Below the pieces are notes generated by a model. It was not told where the DNA came from, did no database searches, and saw only the letters and a program-made list of their open reading frames with translations. From NCBI GenBank assembly GCA_030562195.1, contig JAUJPP010000005.1:13326826-13390825 (forward strand): a DNA stretch of 64,000 nt, read 5' to 3'. Of the stretch, positions 12,480 to 25,572 are shown piece after piece (position 1 is the stretch's first letter; each line of letters starts with the position of its first letter). The position numbers and the translations under genes are program-made. Origin of the DNA: Nipponacmea schrenckii (lineage: Eukaryota; Mollusca; Gastropoda; Lottiidae).

Positions 12480-15400
12480 TTATAAATTATGATGAAAGTC
12501 AAGTAAATGTTTAGTAAATACTGTAGGCTGATCTATTGTTATTACATGTCCACATGAATCTATCACTTCCACACTCTTACAATCAGATAATTTCTCTTTT
12601 AAAACCTCCAGACCTGATACATCTATAATCTATAAATATACATGTTATAAAATGTTATATATCTTTAATCTAAAAATAAATATACATAGCAAATGTTATA
12701 CATCTTTAATGTATAAATATATATAGAAATTATTTTACATCCATATCTAGAAAAAATATACATAGAAAATATTATTCATCCATTATCTAGAGAAAAAAAA
12801 TATACAACAAATTTTATACATTTATCCTCTCGAAAACAAAATATTTAGCAAAACACTCATTTATCATAGACATATGATATCATGTAATTCATAAATACTG
12901 CACAACATATATGATTAAAAAACTTACACTGTCATCTTTACCCCAGATAATTTGCACTGGGGATTGAATACGATGTATATTATCTACTAATGTGGAAGAT
13001 TTTTCAACAATACTTCTAAATACTACAAAAAGAAAAAAGAGTATATCAATAAAGATAGGAAAAGAAAATCTTTCAAAGAGTGATATCTAAGATAAATTTG
13101 ATCTATATTTTACTTTATGCATATCTTGAATTATTGCATAAACCTTGTAAAATAGCGCAAGTGAACACAGACAAAATTGATTGCCATTTCTTTTTAATGT
13201 ATAAATCCTTCACTTTAACGAATTTTCCCGAAATGAAAACTTACATTTTAAAAAATACACATTTCTCTTTTTTCTCATATCAGCTGCTCCTTGTAAAATC
13301 TGAAATATCAGCCATATTATAAGTGAAATTATATTTGGGGTTTTGTTTGATTTGAGAACATTGGAGCATTCAATAATGAAGACTTGTAAAGTGTGTTACT
13401 ACAAATGCATTGAATTAACTTTGAAGATGGTGCTCAAAGTTCTTGAAAATATTTCCTGAGGGTTTAGATCAGAAAATGTGTCTGTTCAATGTATGCTTTC
13501 CTGTTTTCAAGCTGCCCAGAGAAATATTGGGAACAAAACTTAAATTACTAGAAATTTTAGAAGATTGAAGCTTTTAATTCCCATTATCTAAAAGTTTATT
13601 ACAATTTACAGACTGATACTTGGTCAGATAGACAGAAAAGTCTTGTGTACAGACAAGTCATGTAAACAGTAGGCTGAGGCCAACATTGTAGCATAATATC
13701 GCTTGTTGGACACTGCATGGCATTTCCATCTTCTTTTCCTTGGATTTAAAAATACTAACCTGTTGAGGTAGTGTTTGTGGATAATAATGACTTAAATTTA
13801 ACATATTTTGGAGTTCGGATGGTGTTTGAGGTAATAAACCACAAGCTAATATTCCTTCATCTTCTCCCTTCTCATCTACTGAATCTTTCAATTTCTGAAC
13901 AAAAATACTGGCTGAAGGAGTCTGCACTGAAAACAACCAGTAATTTAAATATTTAACATAACTGAATATGCAATGCAATATTTTATTAAAGGGATACTAC
14001 GTCTTACAATGAACATCAAATTTTTAAAAATTTAACTTTGCCAATAACAGTACAATTGATCAGTAAATACAACTGCTGCCATAGATAACATAGAAAATAA
14101 AAAATATTAAAAACACTAAGTATTTATCCAAAAGATGCTTTTGATTACTTAGTTTTGTGAGTTTTCCACATTTTAAGGGATTCTTTTACTTTATAACACC
14201 AGGTAAGTTCACTGATGGATATATACTCCTATTGACCATTTTTTGAGAATTAGGATTTTATATTCATGCTAAGACGCAGTATCCCTTTAAAAAAATCTTG
14301 ATTGCAATGGTTGTACACTGAAAGCTTTGTTGTAAACGTTTTAATCTAAATAAAAAACGATGGCTAATTGTAGTTTGTATACAACTAATTAATTTGGAAA
14401 CATTTTTAATGATAACAATGGACCAAAAAGGAGTTCATCTTTTTGTTATTTTTCACGAAAGGAAAACAAATATTGAAACAAACTCTCAATATTATTGACA
14501 TCTCTACCATAGGCGTACGGAGGGGGGAGCAGGGGCGGCAACATATTCGGGCACTGAAGGTTCCTGAGTTTTCTTGGTTTTTTTTAGAAAAATACCCACT
14601 AATATTCGGGAACCGATTCCTGCCGAATCTATTGAAGCAAAATACCTGAATATCGAGATATTCGTGTGGAAGCCTTGTGGGCTGGTGATATTTATCTTGG
14701 TTGCTCGGGCACTTTAGGATGGAGGTTTGGGATTTGGTCACTGGGCAGTAGAATTCGGGCAGAGTCCCAGATTCGGGCACAAATCTCTCCTGCACTCCCA
14801 GTTTCAAAACCTGTGCCTATGATCTCTACAGATACAAAGATTTTATTTTAAGAACTCCACTTACTTGATGGACAGCAGATAGTAACTTTATGTATTAAAT
14901 GTGGATATTCTGCAGCAAATAAGCCTCCTATAGTTCCTCCCATAGATAATCCAACTACATGTAGTTTCTTTGCCATATCTAATTTCTTATGCTGTATAAA
15001 CTATAATCATATTGAAATCTATAATGGATTACTACTAGGGATAATAGGTCTTAGAATGAACATAAAATTTTAAACTTAGTCATTAAGAGCTCTATTCATC
15101 AGTAAATATATCTGCTACCATAAATAACATAAAAAAATATCCAAAAAAGTAACTAAGTAATTATCCATAAATATGCATTTGATTATTGAAAGACTCTTAA
15201 TTTTAAATTAAGCGTTTTTCAAAAATGACTTAGTTTAATAGATATATCTGTCTGATTCTTCAGTCGTGTCACCTGATAAATTAATATACTCTTGTTTACC
15301 AAGATTGAGGGTGTAAATTTTATGTCCATGCTATAAGAGGTATATATATTTAACAAAACAAAACTTCAATAGAAATAGGAAACAGTGTCTTAACAAAGGC

Positions 15401-17751
15401 AAAATGTTCTCATATCAAAGAAATTTAAAAGAATTTGATGAAATGAAATAAAAGATGGATATTTACACTATCAGTTATTAGAGCTTTACTTAACCTATCA
15501 GTATCATAGTTTGGAATTAATATGGGCAGGATTAGACATTAGACTGGTAGCTCCCCAACATAGTTAAACAGTTACATAATATCATTAATTTAAGAAACAA
15601 ACAAAATGTCAAGATTTTCATTCTAAAGAGCAATATAATGGTAGAACCACACTTAAGTGTCTATAGGTTTTCAATATTGCATGAGGAGGCTTGGCGTAGT
15701 GATACCAAGAGTGTTTGTTATTTTGACACAAATAGCTAGGCAATTCATTGTGTTTGTTAAAATGTATTTCTAAATTTGACACTTAAAGTTGACAGCTGGG
15801 AAATCGCTGAGCCACATGGCTTTTGAAAACAAAAATGGCGACTCAATTATTCGAGTCCGTAGAAAAAGTAGTTCGACCGTATTCAACGTATGTGTAATAT
15901 GGATTCAATTATTACATGGGCCCGATTTCCCTTGTATCGGTATAGTAGGATTACACGTGTATGTCATAAATAAATTTATATTATTATATACATGTAGTTC
16001 TGTTTTCATATTTCTATAGTAGACATTGGCTCACCTCGTGGAGTTTTTTAACCTGTCCATAATAACAGATTGAATCTGTTTCATGAGGATCATCACTTCC
16101 ACCATGTCCAGGCTGATCAACTGCTATCACATGATAATCACCTGGTATTCTCTATAAAATATATACATTACATAGAACAATTTACTAAGCCCTACTTTCT
16201 ACATCCAGTTTGATAATTGAGAATGCTACAGTTAACATTGAGGCAATTTTTGCAAGAAGAGCAGCATAGCCCACCTCTTTTATTACAAGAATAAACTAAA
16301 CTGGGCCGTTTATCTACAAAATTAATGCTCTCTGATATACATTCAATGCACGAGCGTCACTCAGGTAATACGTAGACAAACAACAAGTTACAATATTTTC
16401 GTTATTGGGATAACACTTTGTTGGTATAGCACAGATTCTTGTCCTTTAAATCTGTGTTATAATACCAAGAAAGTGTTATCCCAATTACGAAAATATTGTT
16501 GCAACACCACTTTTTAAATGACATATCAACAAGTTACCCTGATCAAATGAACATGTGTGCTTTTACCAATAAAATGTATGTACATATCCATATGTTATTA
16601 GTATTAACACGAGGGACCTATTAACATACAAAGTCTGTGAAGGACAAAATGTCCAATACCGGTATTTGTCAGAAAGATTGGACCGTTTATCCATGTTAGC
16701 CACTCTCATCACTAGTAAGAACCCTAGAAAGTAGGACAAAGAATCTGTAAACAATTGTAGCCTGTAGTGTGAGCACAAACAAATGTGAACAACCGACAGA
16801 CCGCAGGGTGTATACAAAAAAAAAATTAGCAAACCACACCATCTATAAATAAAATAATAAGGCAAAGACCAACCTGAGCAACTGGAGCCCACATATAATG
16901 ATCTGCTGAGAAACCATGTATTAATAGTATAGTTGGTCTGGACTCAGACGCCTGACCCTTTTCACCATAACATAGCCTTACACCATTAACATCTATAAAC
17001 TTTCTCTCCAGTCCACTCCACCAAACTCGAAATCTTCAATAAAACAATGAAATATTTCACATGGCACACTGTAGAACATGGCCTGTCCTTATAAGACCAA
17101 ATTATAATGTAGGTGTATACAAAATTAAATAAGATAAGGGTTGTAAACATTAGCTTACATTGTTGTTAGTGCTACTGTGTAGAAATTAGCAACATTTATA
17201 AAAGATACATGTTTTGCAGTGGTCAGTGGGCCTATAAAAACAAAGGTGACACATTGCTGCTTTTGATCTTATTATGGATTTGTAGGCTCAAATGTTGACA
17301 GTGAGATGTGAACACCATTAGCCCTTTAGCCTACTGATTAGCTCAGCTAAAAAATAATGGTTACAATTGCTTGGGCTCCATGTGTACAATTAAATGGTGA
17401 AATCACTGTGGTGTCTTTACGAACTAACGTTGAACACATTTTTCTAGAACAAGGGCAATAACTTATGGTGAATTTTTTTTTTATTTTGCTGATTTTCAAT
17501 AGGGTTCATCCTTGGGTTATCACACACTCTCACACCAAAAATGTGTAGAGTGTTTACGAGCAAGTGTCTACAGACGGATATAGGTGACAGCAATATACAC
17601 ACCAAATTTCATGTCAGCTTATAAAAATTACTTACTTCATCCATGTTTCAATAATAAAACAAGGACAGAAGAAATAGATGGCCATTACAATTAAACATAT
17701 TGCTGTTGATGAAAACATGAATAAAAACTGCACCATATCATTGGTAAACAT
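12480..17751 (-). CDS. ABHD6: Monoacylglycerol lipase ABHD6-like, eight coding exons
   Basis: Minus-strand exons in order: 17751-17636, 17033-16874, 16151-16035, 15000-14865, 13926-13760, 13299-13245, 13022-12928, 12629-12480 (stop TAA 12482-12480). All phases join and give 331 residues; human ABHD6 has 337. Residues about 7-33 form one N-terminal membrane anchor. The alpha/beta hydrolase core shows the oxyanion-loop motif LIHGFSADHYMW, AVDQPGHGGSD, the nucleophile elbow VVGLSMGGT (catalytic Ser), IIWGKDDS with the acid residue and CGHVITIDQP with the catalytic His. ABHD6 hydrolyses 2-arachidonoylglycerol and other monoacylglycerols at membranes. The 55-nt exon 13299-13245 is easily missed but is needed for frame and matches the ILQGxxDVR region. 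An acceptor at 17758 just before the ATG implies an upstream non-coding exon. Confidence 0.92.
12630..12835 (-). repeat. ABHD6: Degenerate minisatellite containing the acceptor of the last ABHD6 exon
   Basis: Read on the minus strand, the real junction is tatatttatag|ATTATAGATGTAT. Upstream there are about four more units of roughly 40 bp with the same layout, for example tttatttttag-attaaagatata, tttttctag-atatggatgtaa and ttctctag-ataatggatg. Each keeps a T-rich tract, an AG and bases resembling the first exon bases. Divergence between units is higher than in the kelch array, so this array is older or less homogenised. Confidence 0.65.
13987..14290. mobile_element. MITE family 1, copy A
   Basis: About 304 bp with inverted ends: left ttaaagggatactacgtctt, right aagacgcagtatccctttaa. 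It sits in ABHD6 intron 4. Four other copies are in the window (15036, 30139, 45386, 50756). Confidence 0.8.
15036..15345. mobile_element. MITE family 1, copy B (degenerate right end)
   Basis: Starts agggataataggtcttagaa and shares the inner phrases gagctctattcatcagtaaa and attaagcgtttttcaaaaat with the other copies; the right terminal repeat is decayed. In ABHD6 intron 3. Confidence 0.7.
16391..16499. mobile_element. MITE family 2, palindromic copy
   Basis: Inverted arms: caatattttcgttattggga with taacactttgttggtata, and the complement aataccaagaaagtgttatc with ccaattacgaaaatattg. Single-arm relatives are at 25363-25470 and 25668-25735. In the ABHD6 intron between exons 2 and 3. Confidence 0.75.
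17440..17640. repeat. Dispersed repeat copy (ggatgaaccctattga family)
   Basis: Contains gaacaagggcaataactta, caatagggttcatccttggg and ggtgacagcaatatac. In ABHD6 intron 1, ending beside the donor at 17635. Confidence 0.5.
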
Positions 17752-18205
17752 CTTAATTCTGAAATACCCCGAAATAGAATGATATTATTTAAATATATAG
17801 ATATATAAAGTTCAATAATTTACAATTTCAGTTTTTCTTCATAATAATGTTGTAGGCTTCTTTGCCCAATGCATTAATAGAGCTTTGAAAACTTCATTTA
17901 CTTGGTAACATTAAATGAATCGAAAGGGCACTGAGAAATGACCATAAAAATTAGGTCTATAATGGCCTTAGGTCAATGAACTAAGCCATTACAGCCTATA
18001 AACTAAGACTTAATGGTATAACCATGTTCTCATTAACACACTTATTTTATTTCATTGGCCTAAAATTTCAAAATAAGCTTACAAATATTGTTCCGTGTTA
18101 AAACAACACAAGAAGCAAATTTTATTTTTGACAGTTCCCCCCCCCCCCCCGCTTTTTTTTTAAATTTTCAATTATCATCATTAATCTGTAAAAGAGACTA
18201 TTTAC

Positions 18206-18240
18206 CTGGTTCAATAGCTCCTATAGTAGTCCCGTTTCAA
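18206..18240 (-). other. ABHD6: Candidate 5' UTR exon of ABHD6 (3' end only)
   Basis: On the minus strand the sequence ctattgaaccag|gtaaatag is a good donor at 18206, about 450 bp upstream of the acceptor (18757-type tatttcag|AATTAAGATG, exon base 17758) that precedes the ABHD6 start. Its 5' limit cannot be set from sequence. The nearby poly-C tract (18137-18146) lies within the proposed intron. Confidence 0.4.
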
Positions 18241-18865
18241 AGATAGTCACCAATTAACAATCTTTTCATTCAATAATTCACACTCAGTTAAAATCACAAT
18301 AATTCTTATAAATAGACAAAATTGGTTCACTTTGTGAACTTTGTACCCTCCTAATACTTCGGTATAATATAGACTTCTACCGTTAGATGGCGTTATCGTA
18401 GTCTTGATCCACCAGTCCTCCAACAGAAAAACAACAGACATCGAGAAACTGGACAATCGTAAAGAAGAGGTTCTGTGAGGGTTAACTCTGATACACATGT
18501 CATGTAATTAATTACGTAACAATGACTGATTAAGACATGGGGAGAGCGATATTGACCAATGAATTCATTGATCTTCATTTGATAATTATATCAAGTTTGG
18601 TTGGCAGCGCAAACAAATCAATTTTGTATTGTTTTGAACAGAAAATCTTTCACAATTAACAATAACCTAATTAAGTACATGCCCAACTGGTCTTAACCTT
18701 TCCCCTGAATGCCCATTTTAGTGTTCACAAATATTTGCTTCCAATTAAAACAATCATGTTACGACAGACTTTTTCCATTCTATATTTGATTGAACGTTAA
18801 TATATAAGGATTTCTCATTGTGAATTTTCTGATAAATTTTTCAGACCCTCAACATCTGACATCTA

Positions 18866-19034
18866 GCATTAAAATACACAAGATATATGGATATATTACT
18901 TCTAGTTTTATTACATACTACGTTTCGAAACACATACAGGTAACATCATTTTACTTTTACTTGATAACGTTACTTACCTGTATGTTTTTCAAACGTAGTA
19001 TGTAATAAACCTAGATATCTTGTGTTTTTTAATG
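18866..19034. mobile_element. Palindromic MITE-like element
   Basis: Arms of about 70 bp are inverted: left aaaatacacaagatatatgg ... ttacatactacgtttcgaaa, right tttcaaacgtagtatgtaat ... agatatcttgtgtttttt. The loop is about 25 bp. Confidence 0.7.
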
Positions 19035-20377
19035 CTTATGCTCCTGCTTCTATATGTGTTTATAGAATAAATCTAACATCTAAATTGAATTATAATCTGT
19101 ATGTTTTTCAATCTGTTTTTTTTTTATTCAGTTCTATAACTTAATCACAAAATTTTGCCTCTTCAGTGTACTTCATCTTCAAATGGGCCTCCCAGTGAGC
19201 ATACATACAATTCTCATTAAGAATATGTTGCTCAAGATAAAATCATTCAACTATGAGTATTCAAAGAGGCAATAAATAGTTAGAAATTTGAAATGGGTGG
19301 GGGGTGTGTTGGAAGTGCTTGCCACAACAGCTATGCCAGCCACTCCAGCCCCATTTTTCTCAAAGGAGGGTGGGCAAGAAATACATTCTGAATGTCAATT
19401 GTCAAGCTCAGGGTGAAACTGATATTTATATAAGTTGGTTATCCTATTATTGACAGATATTTTGTTACATGTTTTAAGATATAATTTTAGATATATATAC
19501 CAAGGTTATTGGTGAAGTACTGATATACTTGTTATAATTCTGAAAATTTAGTGTCACCTCTAAAACATCGTTTCAAAAATGTTGGATTGAGGAAGAAGAT
19601 AATGAAAATCCCTGTTGTAAATATATACATACATTCTTTCAATTCTATTTTGGTTAAAAATGGGTAGCCAGTTGAGGGGTTGACTTGGGTCTTTAATATA
19701 TATACTCTTCAGAAGTACTAGAACTGCATGTTAATGGCAGTATCGCTTCAACTATACCTTTCACTAGAAATTTTACAGTCTATTTCTATTATGTTAAATT
19801 TTTCTATATAAATTTAATATAATTTGCCATCCCCAGATATTCTTCAAAAATGCAACCTTGATGAAAACTGTTACCTAGTAACTGCCTTGCCAGGATTCTC
19901 AAGTTACCACAAAGCCTGTTCATTATACAAATGAAATTTCGTTTGTTATATTTTTCTTATATGCAACAATGGTTTGGGTATTCAAAAGTTTTCAGCAAGA
20001 ATTTTTCAGAGTTTTCTTTTAATCATAACAGAGCTCTGTTGGATTCAATAAGTACATTGTGTATAAATCAACAAAATCTACAAAAACATTACATTGAACA
20101 ATCACATCAACTTCATAATTTTAATTCAATTTCTTTTCAAGATTCTTGGATGCTTTCATTTTTCTGCCATATTTATATGACAATATTGTTCATATTTAAA
20201 AAAAAATCACACATATCAAATACTGATCCCTATATAACAAATAAAAAGTCCCGAACATATAAAATACTGGATATACTTCTGGTTCACACAAATTTTTGGT
20301 CAATTTCTACTGTTAGACCGTCACAATGTATTCACTAAATACCAAAAGGCCTACTAAACAGCTCATAAATTGCATAG
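19035..20377. other. No gene recognised
   Basis: AT-rich sequence upstream (plus coordinates) of the MDH stop codon, so it holds the MDH 3' flank. The open frame at 19931-20338 is low-complexity in composition and matches no family I know. Confidence 0.5.
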
Positions 20378-21376
20378 TCAAGCTTCTAAGAAAGAGAAAG
20401 CACAATCTCTTTCTTCAATAAGCTCAGCTTGGGTAGCATCCATCTTTTCTCTAGCAAAATCACTAATGGTTAACCCTGGTACAACTTGTACTACTTTGTC
20501 GGTACCAATCTGTACAGGAAAACTGTACATCAAACCCTCTTGTATACCATAATCTCCTTTAGAAATAATTCCCATTGAGACCCATCTTTCACCGGTACCA
20601 AACCACCAATCTCTTACATGGTCACAAATAGCTTTAGCAGCTGACATGGCACTGGATAACTTTCTAGCTTGAATGACTGCTCCACCACGTGTTTGCACTG
20701 TTTTAATAAAATCATTCTTCACCCAATTATCATCTTTAATAGCCTCTTGAGCAGGCATCAGTTTGCCATTCACATGGACAACAGCATGAGCAAGATCTGG
20801 GAACTGTGTTGATGAGTGGTTACCCCAAATTATTGTTCTCTGTACATTTTCGTTAGAAATTCCCAGTTTACTTGCCACCTGAGCCTGTGCACGGTTTTGA
20901 TCCAGTCTTGTTAAACAAGAGAAGTTTTCTTTTGGTATTGATGGAGCAAATTTTGAAATGACCAAAGCATTGGTATTTGCAGGGTTTCCAACCACAACAA
21001 CTTTGACGGTTTTCTTGGCATGTGCATCCAAAGCAGCTCCTTGAGACTTAAAGATCTTCACATTTGCTTTCAAAAGATCTTTTCTTTCCATTCCCTGTCG
21101 TCTTGGCTGTGCTCCTACTAACAAAGCAACATCAATATCTTTAAATGCTGCTGCTTCATCGGCTGTCGGAATTACTTCTGCGAGCAATGGTAAAGCACAG
21201 TCTTGTAATTCCATAACAACTCCATCCAGTACTGCCATCATGGGTGGAATATCAAGCAAAACAAGAGAAATTGGTTGCTTCTCGCCAAAGACATCTCCTT
21301 TAGCTATTGAATATAACAAAGAATAGGCAATCTGACCAGCAGCGCCAGTGACCAATACTTTCACGGGATCAGACAT
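20378..21376 (-). CDS. MDH1: Cytosolic malate dehydrogenase, intronless
   Basis: The enzyme interconverts malate and oxaloacetate with NAD in the cytosol (malate-aspartate shuttle). One uninterrupted frame of 332 residues from the ATG at 21376; another in-frame ATG at 21397 adds seven residues, but [20 protein letters not shown] matches the usual family start. Visible features: NAD-binding glycine loop [12 protein letters not shown], mobile loop [13 protein letters not shown] with the substrate-binding arginines, [20 protein letters not shown] with the catalytic Asp and Arg, and [10 protein letters not shown] with the catalytic His. Animal MDH1 genes normally have several introns, so a complete frame without any suggests a retrocopy. 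It has no frameshift or stop and keeps all catalytic residues, so it may be functional. No poly-A tract or flanking direct repeat is evident. Confidence 0.93.
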   Translation of the reverse strand: MSDPVKVLVTGAAGQIAYSLLYSIAKGDVFGEKQPISLVLLDIPPMMAVLDGVVMELQDCALPLLAEVIPTADEAAAFKDIDVALLVGAQPRRQGMERKDLLKANVKIFKSQGAALDAHAKKTVKVVVVGNPANTNALVISKFAPSIPKENFSCLTRLDQNRAQAQVASKLGISNENVQRTIIWGNHSSTQFPDLAHAVVHVNGKLMPAQEAIKDDNWVKNDFIKTVQTRGGAVIQARKLSSAMSAAKAICDHVRDWWFGTGERWVSMGIISKGDYGIQEGLMYSFPVQIGTDKVVQVVPGLTISDFAREKMDATQAELIEERDCAFSFLEA

Positions 21377-21399
21377 TGTTAATTTCGATATGAGCACAG

Positions 21400-22084
21400 A
21401 AAATGTAATTTGTCCTTTGCCTAAATGCTACAAGGCCACGATCATGCAAATGACGTGTGGCAAGTTCAAGGTCGTTGAGCAATTCAGGACTCAGACAACA
21501 TTTCATTTTGTGCACTGGTATATTCCGAAATATTAAGTTGATAATATATTGGGTTTAAACTTCAATATACAGTCCGCAATAAACCAGTATCTAAATCTTA
21601 TAATGTATAAGAGGATTGTCTTTGCATAATGTAGTTTTTACTATCATTATTGATTGTATTGTTGTAAAATCCATTATGGCTGTCAAAAAATTCGTGTAAA
21701 TAGGTCGGATTATTTTTCTAGGCCTACAGCCTACAGTAATTTCATATTATCCCCCTTTGGCCACATCAGACAATGTCACGTTCCGTCTTATTTACACTGC
21801 AATCCTAAATATGTACAGTTCTATTTATAACTTTATATAAATATAATTTAATTCGGTGGCTCGGCTTTAAACCAAATCCTCTTAAACCATTGGTTATCAT
21901 CCAAGAAGGGAATTAAATTCAAAATTTTGATTAAACTTATAAAGCCCTTTACAACAAATCCCCAAAATACATACTAAATCTCATTGATTCCTTAAACCCG
22001 ATTAGAAGCATAAGCCGGAGATTTCAAGTCAGTTTATATTCGGCATACTTATGTATCTGTTAAACTCGAAATCGCCAAAAAACA
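21400..22084. other. MDH1: Upstream flank of MDH, no gene recognised
   Basis: Promoter side of the minus-strand MDH frame. A TA-rich stretch (atatatt near 21545) is about 170 bp upstream of the start, but it is not a convincing TATA box. No other feature is seen. Confidence 0.3.
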
Positions 22085-23243
22085 ATAGTCCAATAACAAT
22101 AGTCCAGTTCTACTATAGTAGTCCATTAACAATAGTCTAGTAGGCTACTACCAGTGGTCCAATAACACAAGTCTAATAGGACAGGTTCTATAGTAGTCCA
22201 GTAGCAATAGTATAGTAGGACCTGCTACTATAGTAGTCCAGTAGCAATAGTCTACCAGTGGTCCAGTAACAATAGTCCAGTACTACTATAGTGGTCCAGT
22301 AACAAATAGGTTCTATAGTCCAGTAGCGATAGTATAGTAGGACCTGCTACTATAGTAGTCCAGTAGCAATAGTCTACCAGGGGCCCAGTAACAATAGTCC
22401 AGTACCACAGGTTCTATAGTAGTCCATTAACAATAGTCTAGTACTACCAGTGGTCCATTAACAACAGTCTAGTGCTATCAGTGGTCCAGTAACATTAGTC
22501 TAGTACCACAGGTTCTATAGTAGTCCAGTAGCAATAGTATAGTAGGACCTGCTACTATAGTAATCCAGTAGCAATAGTCTTCCAGTGGTCCAGTAACAAT
22601 AGTCCAGTACTACTATAGTAGTCCATTAACAATAGTCTAGTACTACCAGTGGTCCATTAACAATAGTCTAGTGCTATCAGTGGTCCAGTAACAATAGTCT
22701 AGTACCACAAGTGACCCAGTAACAATAGTATAGTAGGAACTGCTACTATAGTAGTCAAGTAACAATAGTCTACCAGTGGTCCAGTAAAAATAGTCGAGTT
22801 CTACTATAGAAGTCCATTAACAATAGTCAAGTACTACCAGTGGTCCAATAACAATAGTCCAGTACTACTATAGTAGTCCATTAACAATAGTCAAGTACTA
22901 CCAGTGGTCCATTAAGAATACTCTAATGCTACAAGTGGTCCAGTAAGAATAGCCTATTGCTTCCTGTGGTCCAGTAACAATAGTCCAGTTCTACTATAGT
23001 AGTCCATTAACAATAGTCTAGTACTACCAGTGGTCCAATAACAATAGTCCAGTACTACTATAGTAGTCCATTAACAATATTCTATTACTAACAGTGCTGC
23101 TGTAACAATAGTCTAGTACCACAAGTGACCGAGTAACAATAGTCTAGTACTACCAGTAGTTTAGTAGATAGTCTATTAGGACCTGGTACCATAGTAGTCC
23201 AGTAGCATTAGTCTACCAGTGGTCCAGTAACAATAGTCCAACT
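22085..23243. repeat. 1.2 kb minisatellite rich in CTAG/CTATAG
   Basis: Higher-order units of about 65-100 bp are built from short blocks: taacaatagtccagtactac, tatagtagtccattaacaat, agtctagtactaccagtggt and ggacctgctactatagtagt. Block order varies from unit to unit. The palindromic block ctactatagtag recurs many times. No coding sense. Confidence 0.85.
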
Positions 23244-25362
23244 TCTGTGCGAAATTAATTTCAATAAAATGTGTACAATCAATATGACAAGCCTTTAAAG
23301 ATGGGCGGGGTCTGTCAGCTGTTTTATACAGTTTATATGCACGCACAACTAGAGAGGGAATGTCACTTTCACGAAAAAATTCACTTTGTGAAAAAAAAAA
23401 TTGAAAAAACATTGGTATCGTTTCTTTACGGAAGTCACAGAAACTGAGAAGGAAAATCTTTAGCGTGTTTAAAAATTTGAGGAAATATAATTATTTTGAT
23501 CACTACACATATATATATATATATGTTTATTTTAAGCTTAAAATATGTGAACAGTTTACCAGGAAATATGGACTAATGTCATCAAGAAAATAAAATGACG
23601 TCCTTTTACTCTTCTGCACCTATTGGGTTAATGAAGACACCACGAAGTGTGCTCTGATGGATATTTTGCCAGGACAATAGCTAAATCTGTTTGCTCTTGG
23701 AGGAAGAATAATAAAATTAAGGAAAGCAACGTGAACAAAATTAGCATTAAATATTTCTGGTATGATATCAAATATTTTTGGAAGTTAAATCTTTATTGTA
23801 AGAGGCCGTTTTGGTTACAGCCAGTATCTGTTTACTCTTCTTTCTTATTTAAATTAATTGGAGTTCAAAAGATTTGTTTATTTTCTGGCGAGTCACCAAT
23901 CAAATGTTAGACATTATTAACAATATTTGCTAAATCAGTTGAAATATTGATGGCTTAATGTCACAAACTCTTGTTTTGAAGGCTCGGGTTTCATACAACA
24001 AAGAAAAAAGGTTATGTTCACATTGCTTAATACAGTCAACCAAATAACAAGCTAGGTTCTTATCAATTTGATTTGAAAGAAAGAAATAAAAAAAACCCAG
24101 AAAAAACCAGAAGATTTGCTTCACAAGTTGACGTAATAGATTTATGCCTTTATAACTCTCATTCATTTATTCGTTATTATAATAGCTGTGGTTAATACAT
24201 ATAACTTTAAAATTTCAGTTTGGAGAGAATATATAACTGTTCAAGTCAATTATATTACAGGCTTGAACGAACCCACATGAACTGTTTGCTATGCGAATAG
24301 TCCATGTAAATGTGTTGGAAGTGTTGATCTTTATTTTTAGGAAATGTGAATATTTTTAACTTTTAAAAAATCTAAAAAAAAAAATAGCTTGCCAGACATA
24401 TGAACATATGCCCACATTGCAATTTGTAAAATTTTTAATTCTATAAAGAGCAATATGAATCATGTTTACATTCAATGCCCAGAATTATTTCTTAGTCAAT
24501 TAGACATTATCAATTTGATTGATAACACCAAGACCTCAGAAGCAGATAACTCTTCATCTAGATGATTTATAATGAAATTCATATCATAGTCTCTACTTAT
24601 AACCCAGTCAAGTGCTTTTAGAAGAGAGTATCTTTCGTAAGACCCTAAACCAAGTTTCAAATGATAAGTGAAATAATTGTTATACTAATCTACATAATTA
24701 AAAATAAACAATGATTAATTTATTCTGAACAGGATTTCCTTCTTCATTATGTCGATTAACAAGTCGTTTTAGTTGTTCTGCGCATCAATGAAAATACGAC
24801 TTGACTGGATAATCATACAATGTCAATTGTCATGTCTGTATGTATATAGATATACCGACCTTAAAGGACGGCGTTCATCAATTCCAATATTACCACTGCT
24901 TTCTGTCTAAAAAAAATGGGCAACACGAATAACTATTAATAGTGTTAATATATTATGTAAATTCAAAAACAAAATTGCTTTCGTGTTTACGAGATTCATT
25001 TTGTCAATGCGTTTACTTATCACTTTCTAAATTTTAAGCCATCAAAATATTTTCCCTTTTTCCCTGGGACTTCATCTTTAACTTAACAACCGAATGCGGC
25101 AACTGATTTTACGAATACAACGTGTATCTTGTATTAGTTTTAAACGTCAATTGCAGTCGAAAAAGACACGATGAAAACTGAAAACAACATTTGTTAAAAA
25201 GGCCTATATATTAGACTGAAAATCAAATGTTAACGGGGATATTATATAAGTAAGTAAGTTTATCATTTATTAAATTTGACGAATTGGATATTCTATAAAT
25301 ACAGCCTATGGTGCCTACTGAACAGATATGTATACTTTAGGCCTATCCAATGATACAATTTC
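23244..25362. other. No gene recognised
   Basis: AT-rich intergenic sequence. A short (AT)n microsatellite lies at about 23505-23525. The open frames at 23176-23412, 23647-23910 and 23930-24166 show no family features. Confidence 0.45.
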
Positions 25363-25470
25363 ATCTAGAAAGTGGTATTCCATTTTCAGCACTAGAATCT
25401 GTGCTATACCAAGAAAGTGTTATCGCAATAACGAAAATATTGTTGCAACACCACTTTCTAAATGACTTCG
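25363..25470. mobile_element. MITE family 2 copy
   Basis: Short inverted ends agaaagtggt ... accactttct flank a body reading ttttcagcactagaatctgt, taccaagaaagtgttatc and aacgaaaatattgttgcaac. Confidence 0.65.
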
Positions 25471-25572
25471 TATCATCTCATGTAATCAGCTATGGGAGAT
25501 GTGTCGTTACTGATTATTAGAGGGGTAATGCATAGTAAAGTCTACCGGTCTGCTTCCTTCTATTTTTGTGGA

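Noticed and set aside
19931..20338. 135-residue plus-strand open frame
   Set aside because: Composition is typical of AT-rich non-coding DNA and it opposes the MDH 3' flank; no motif seen.
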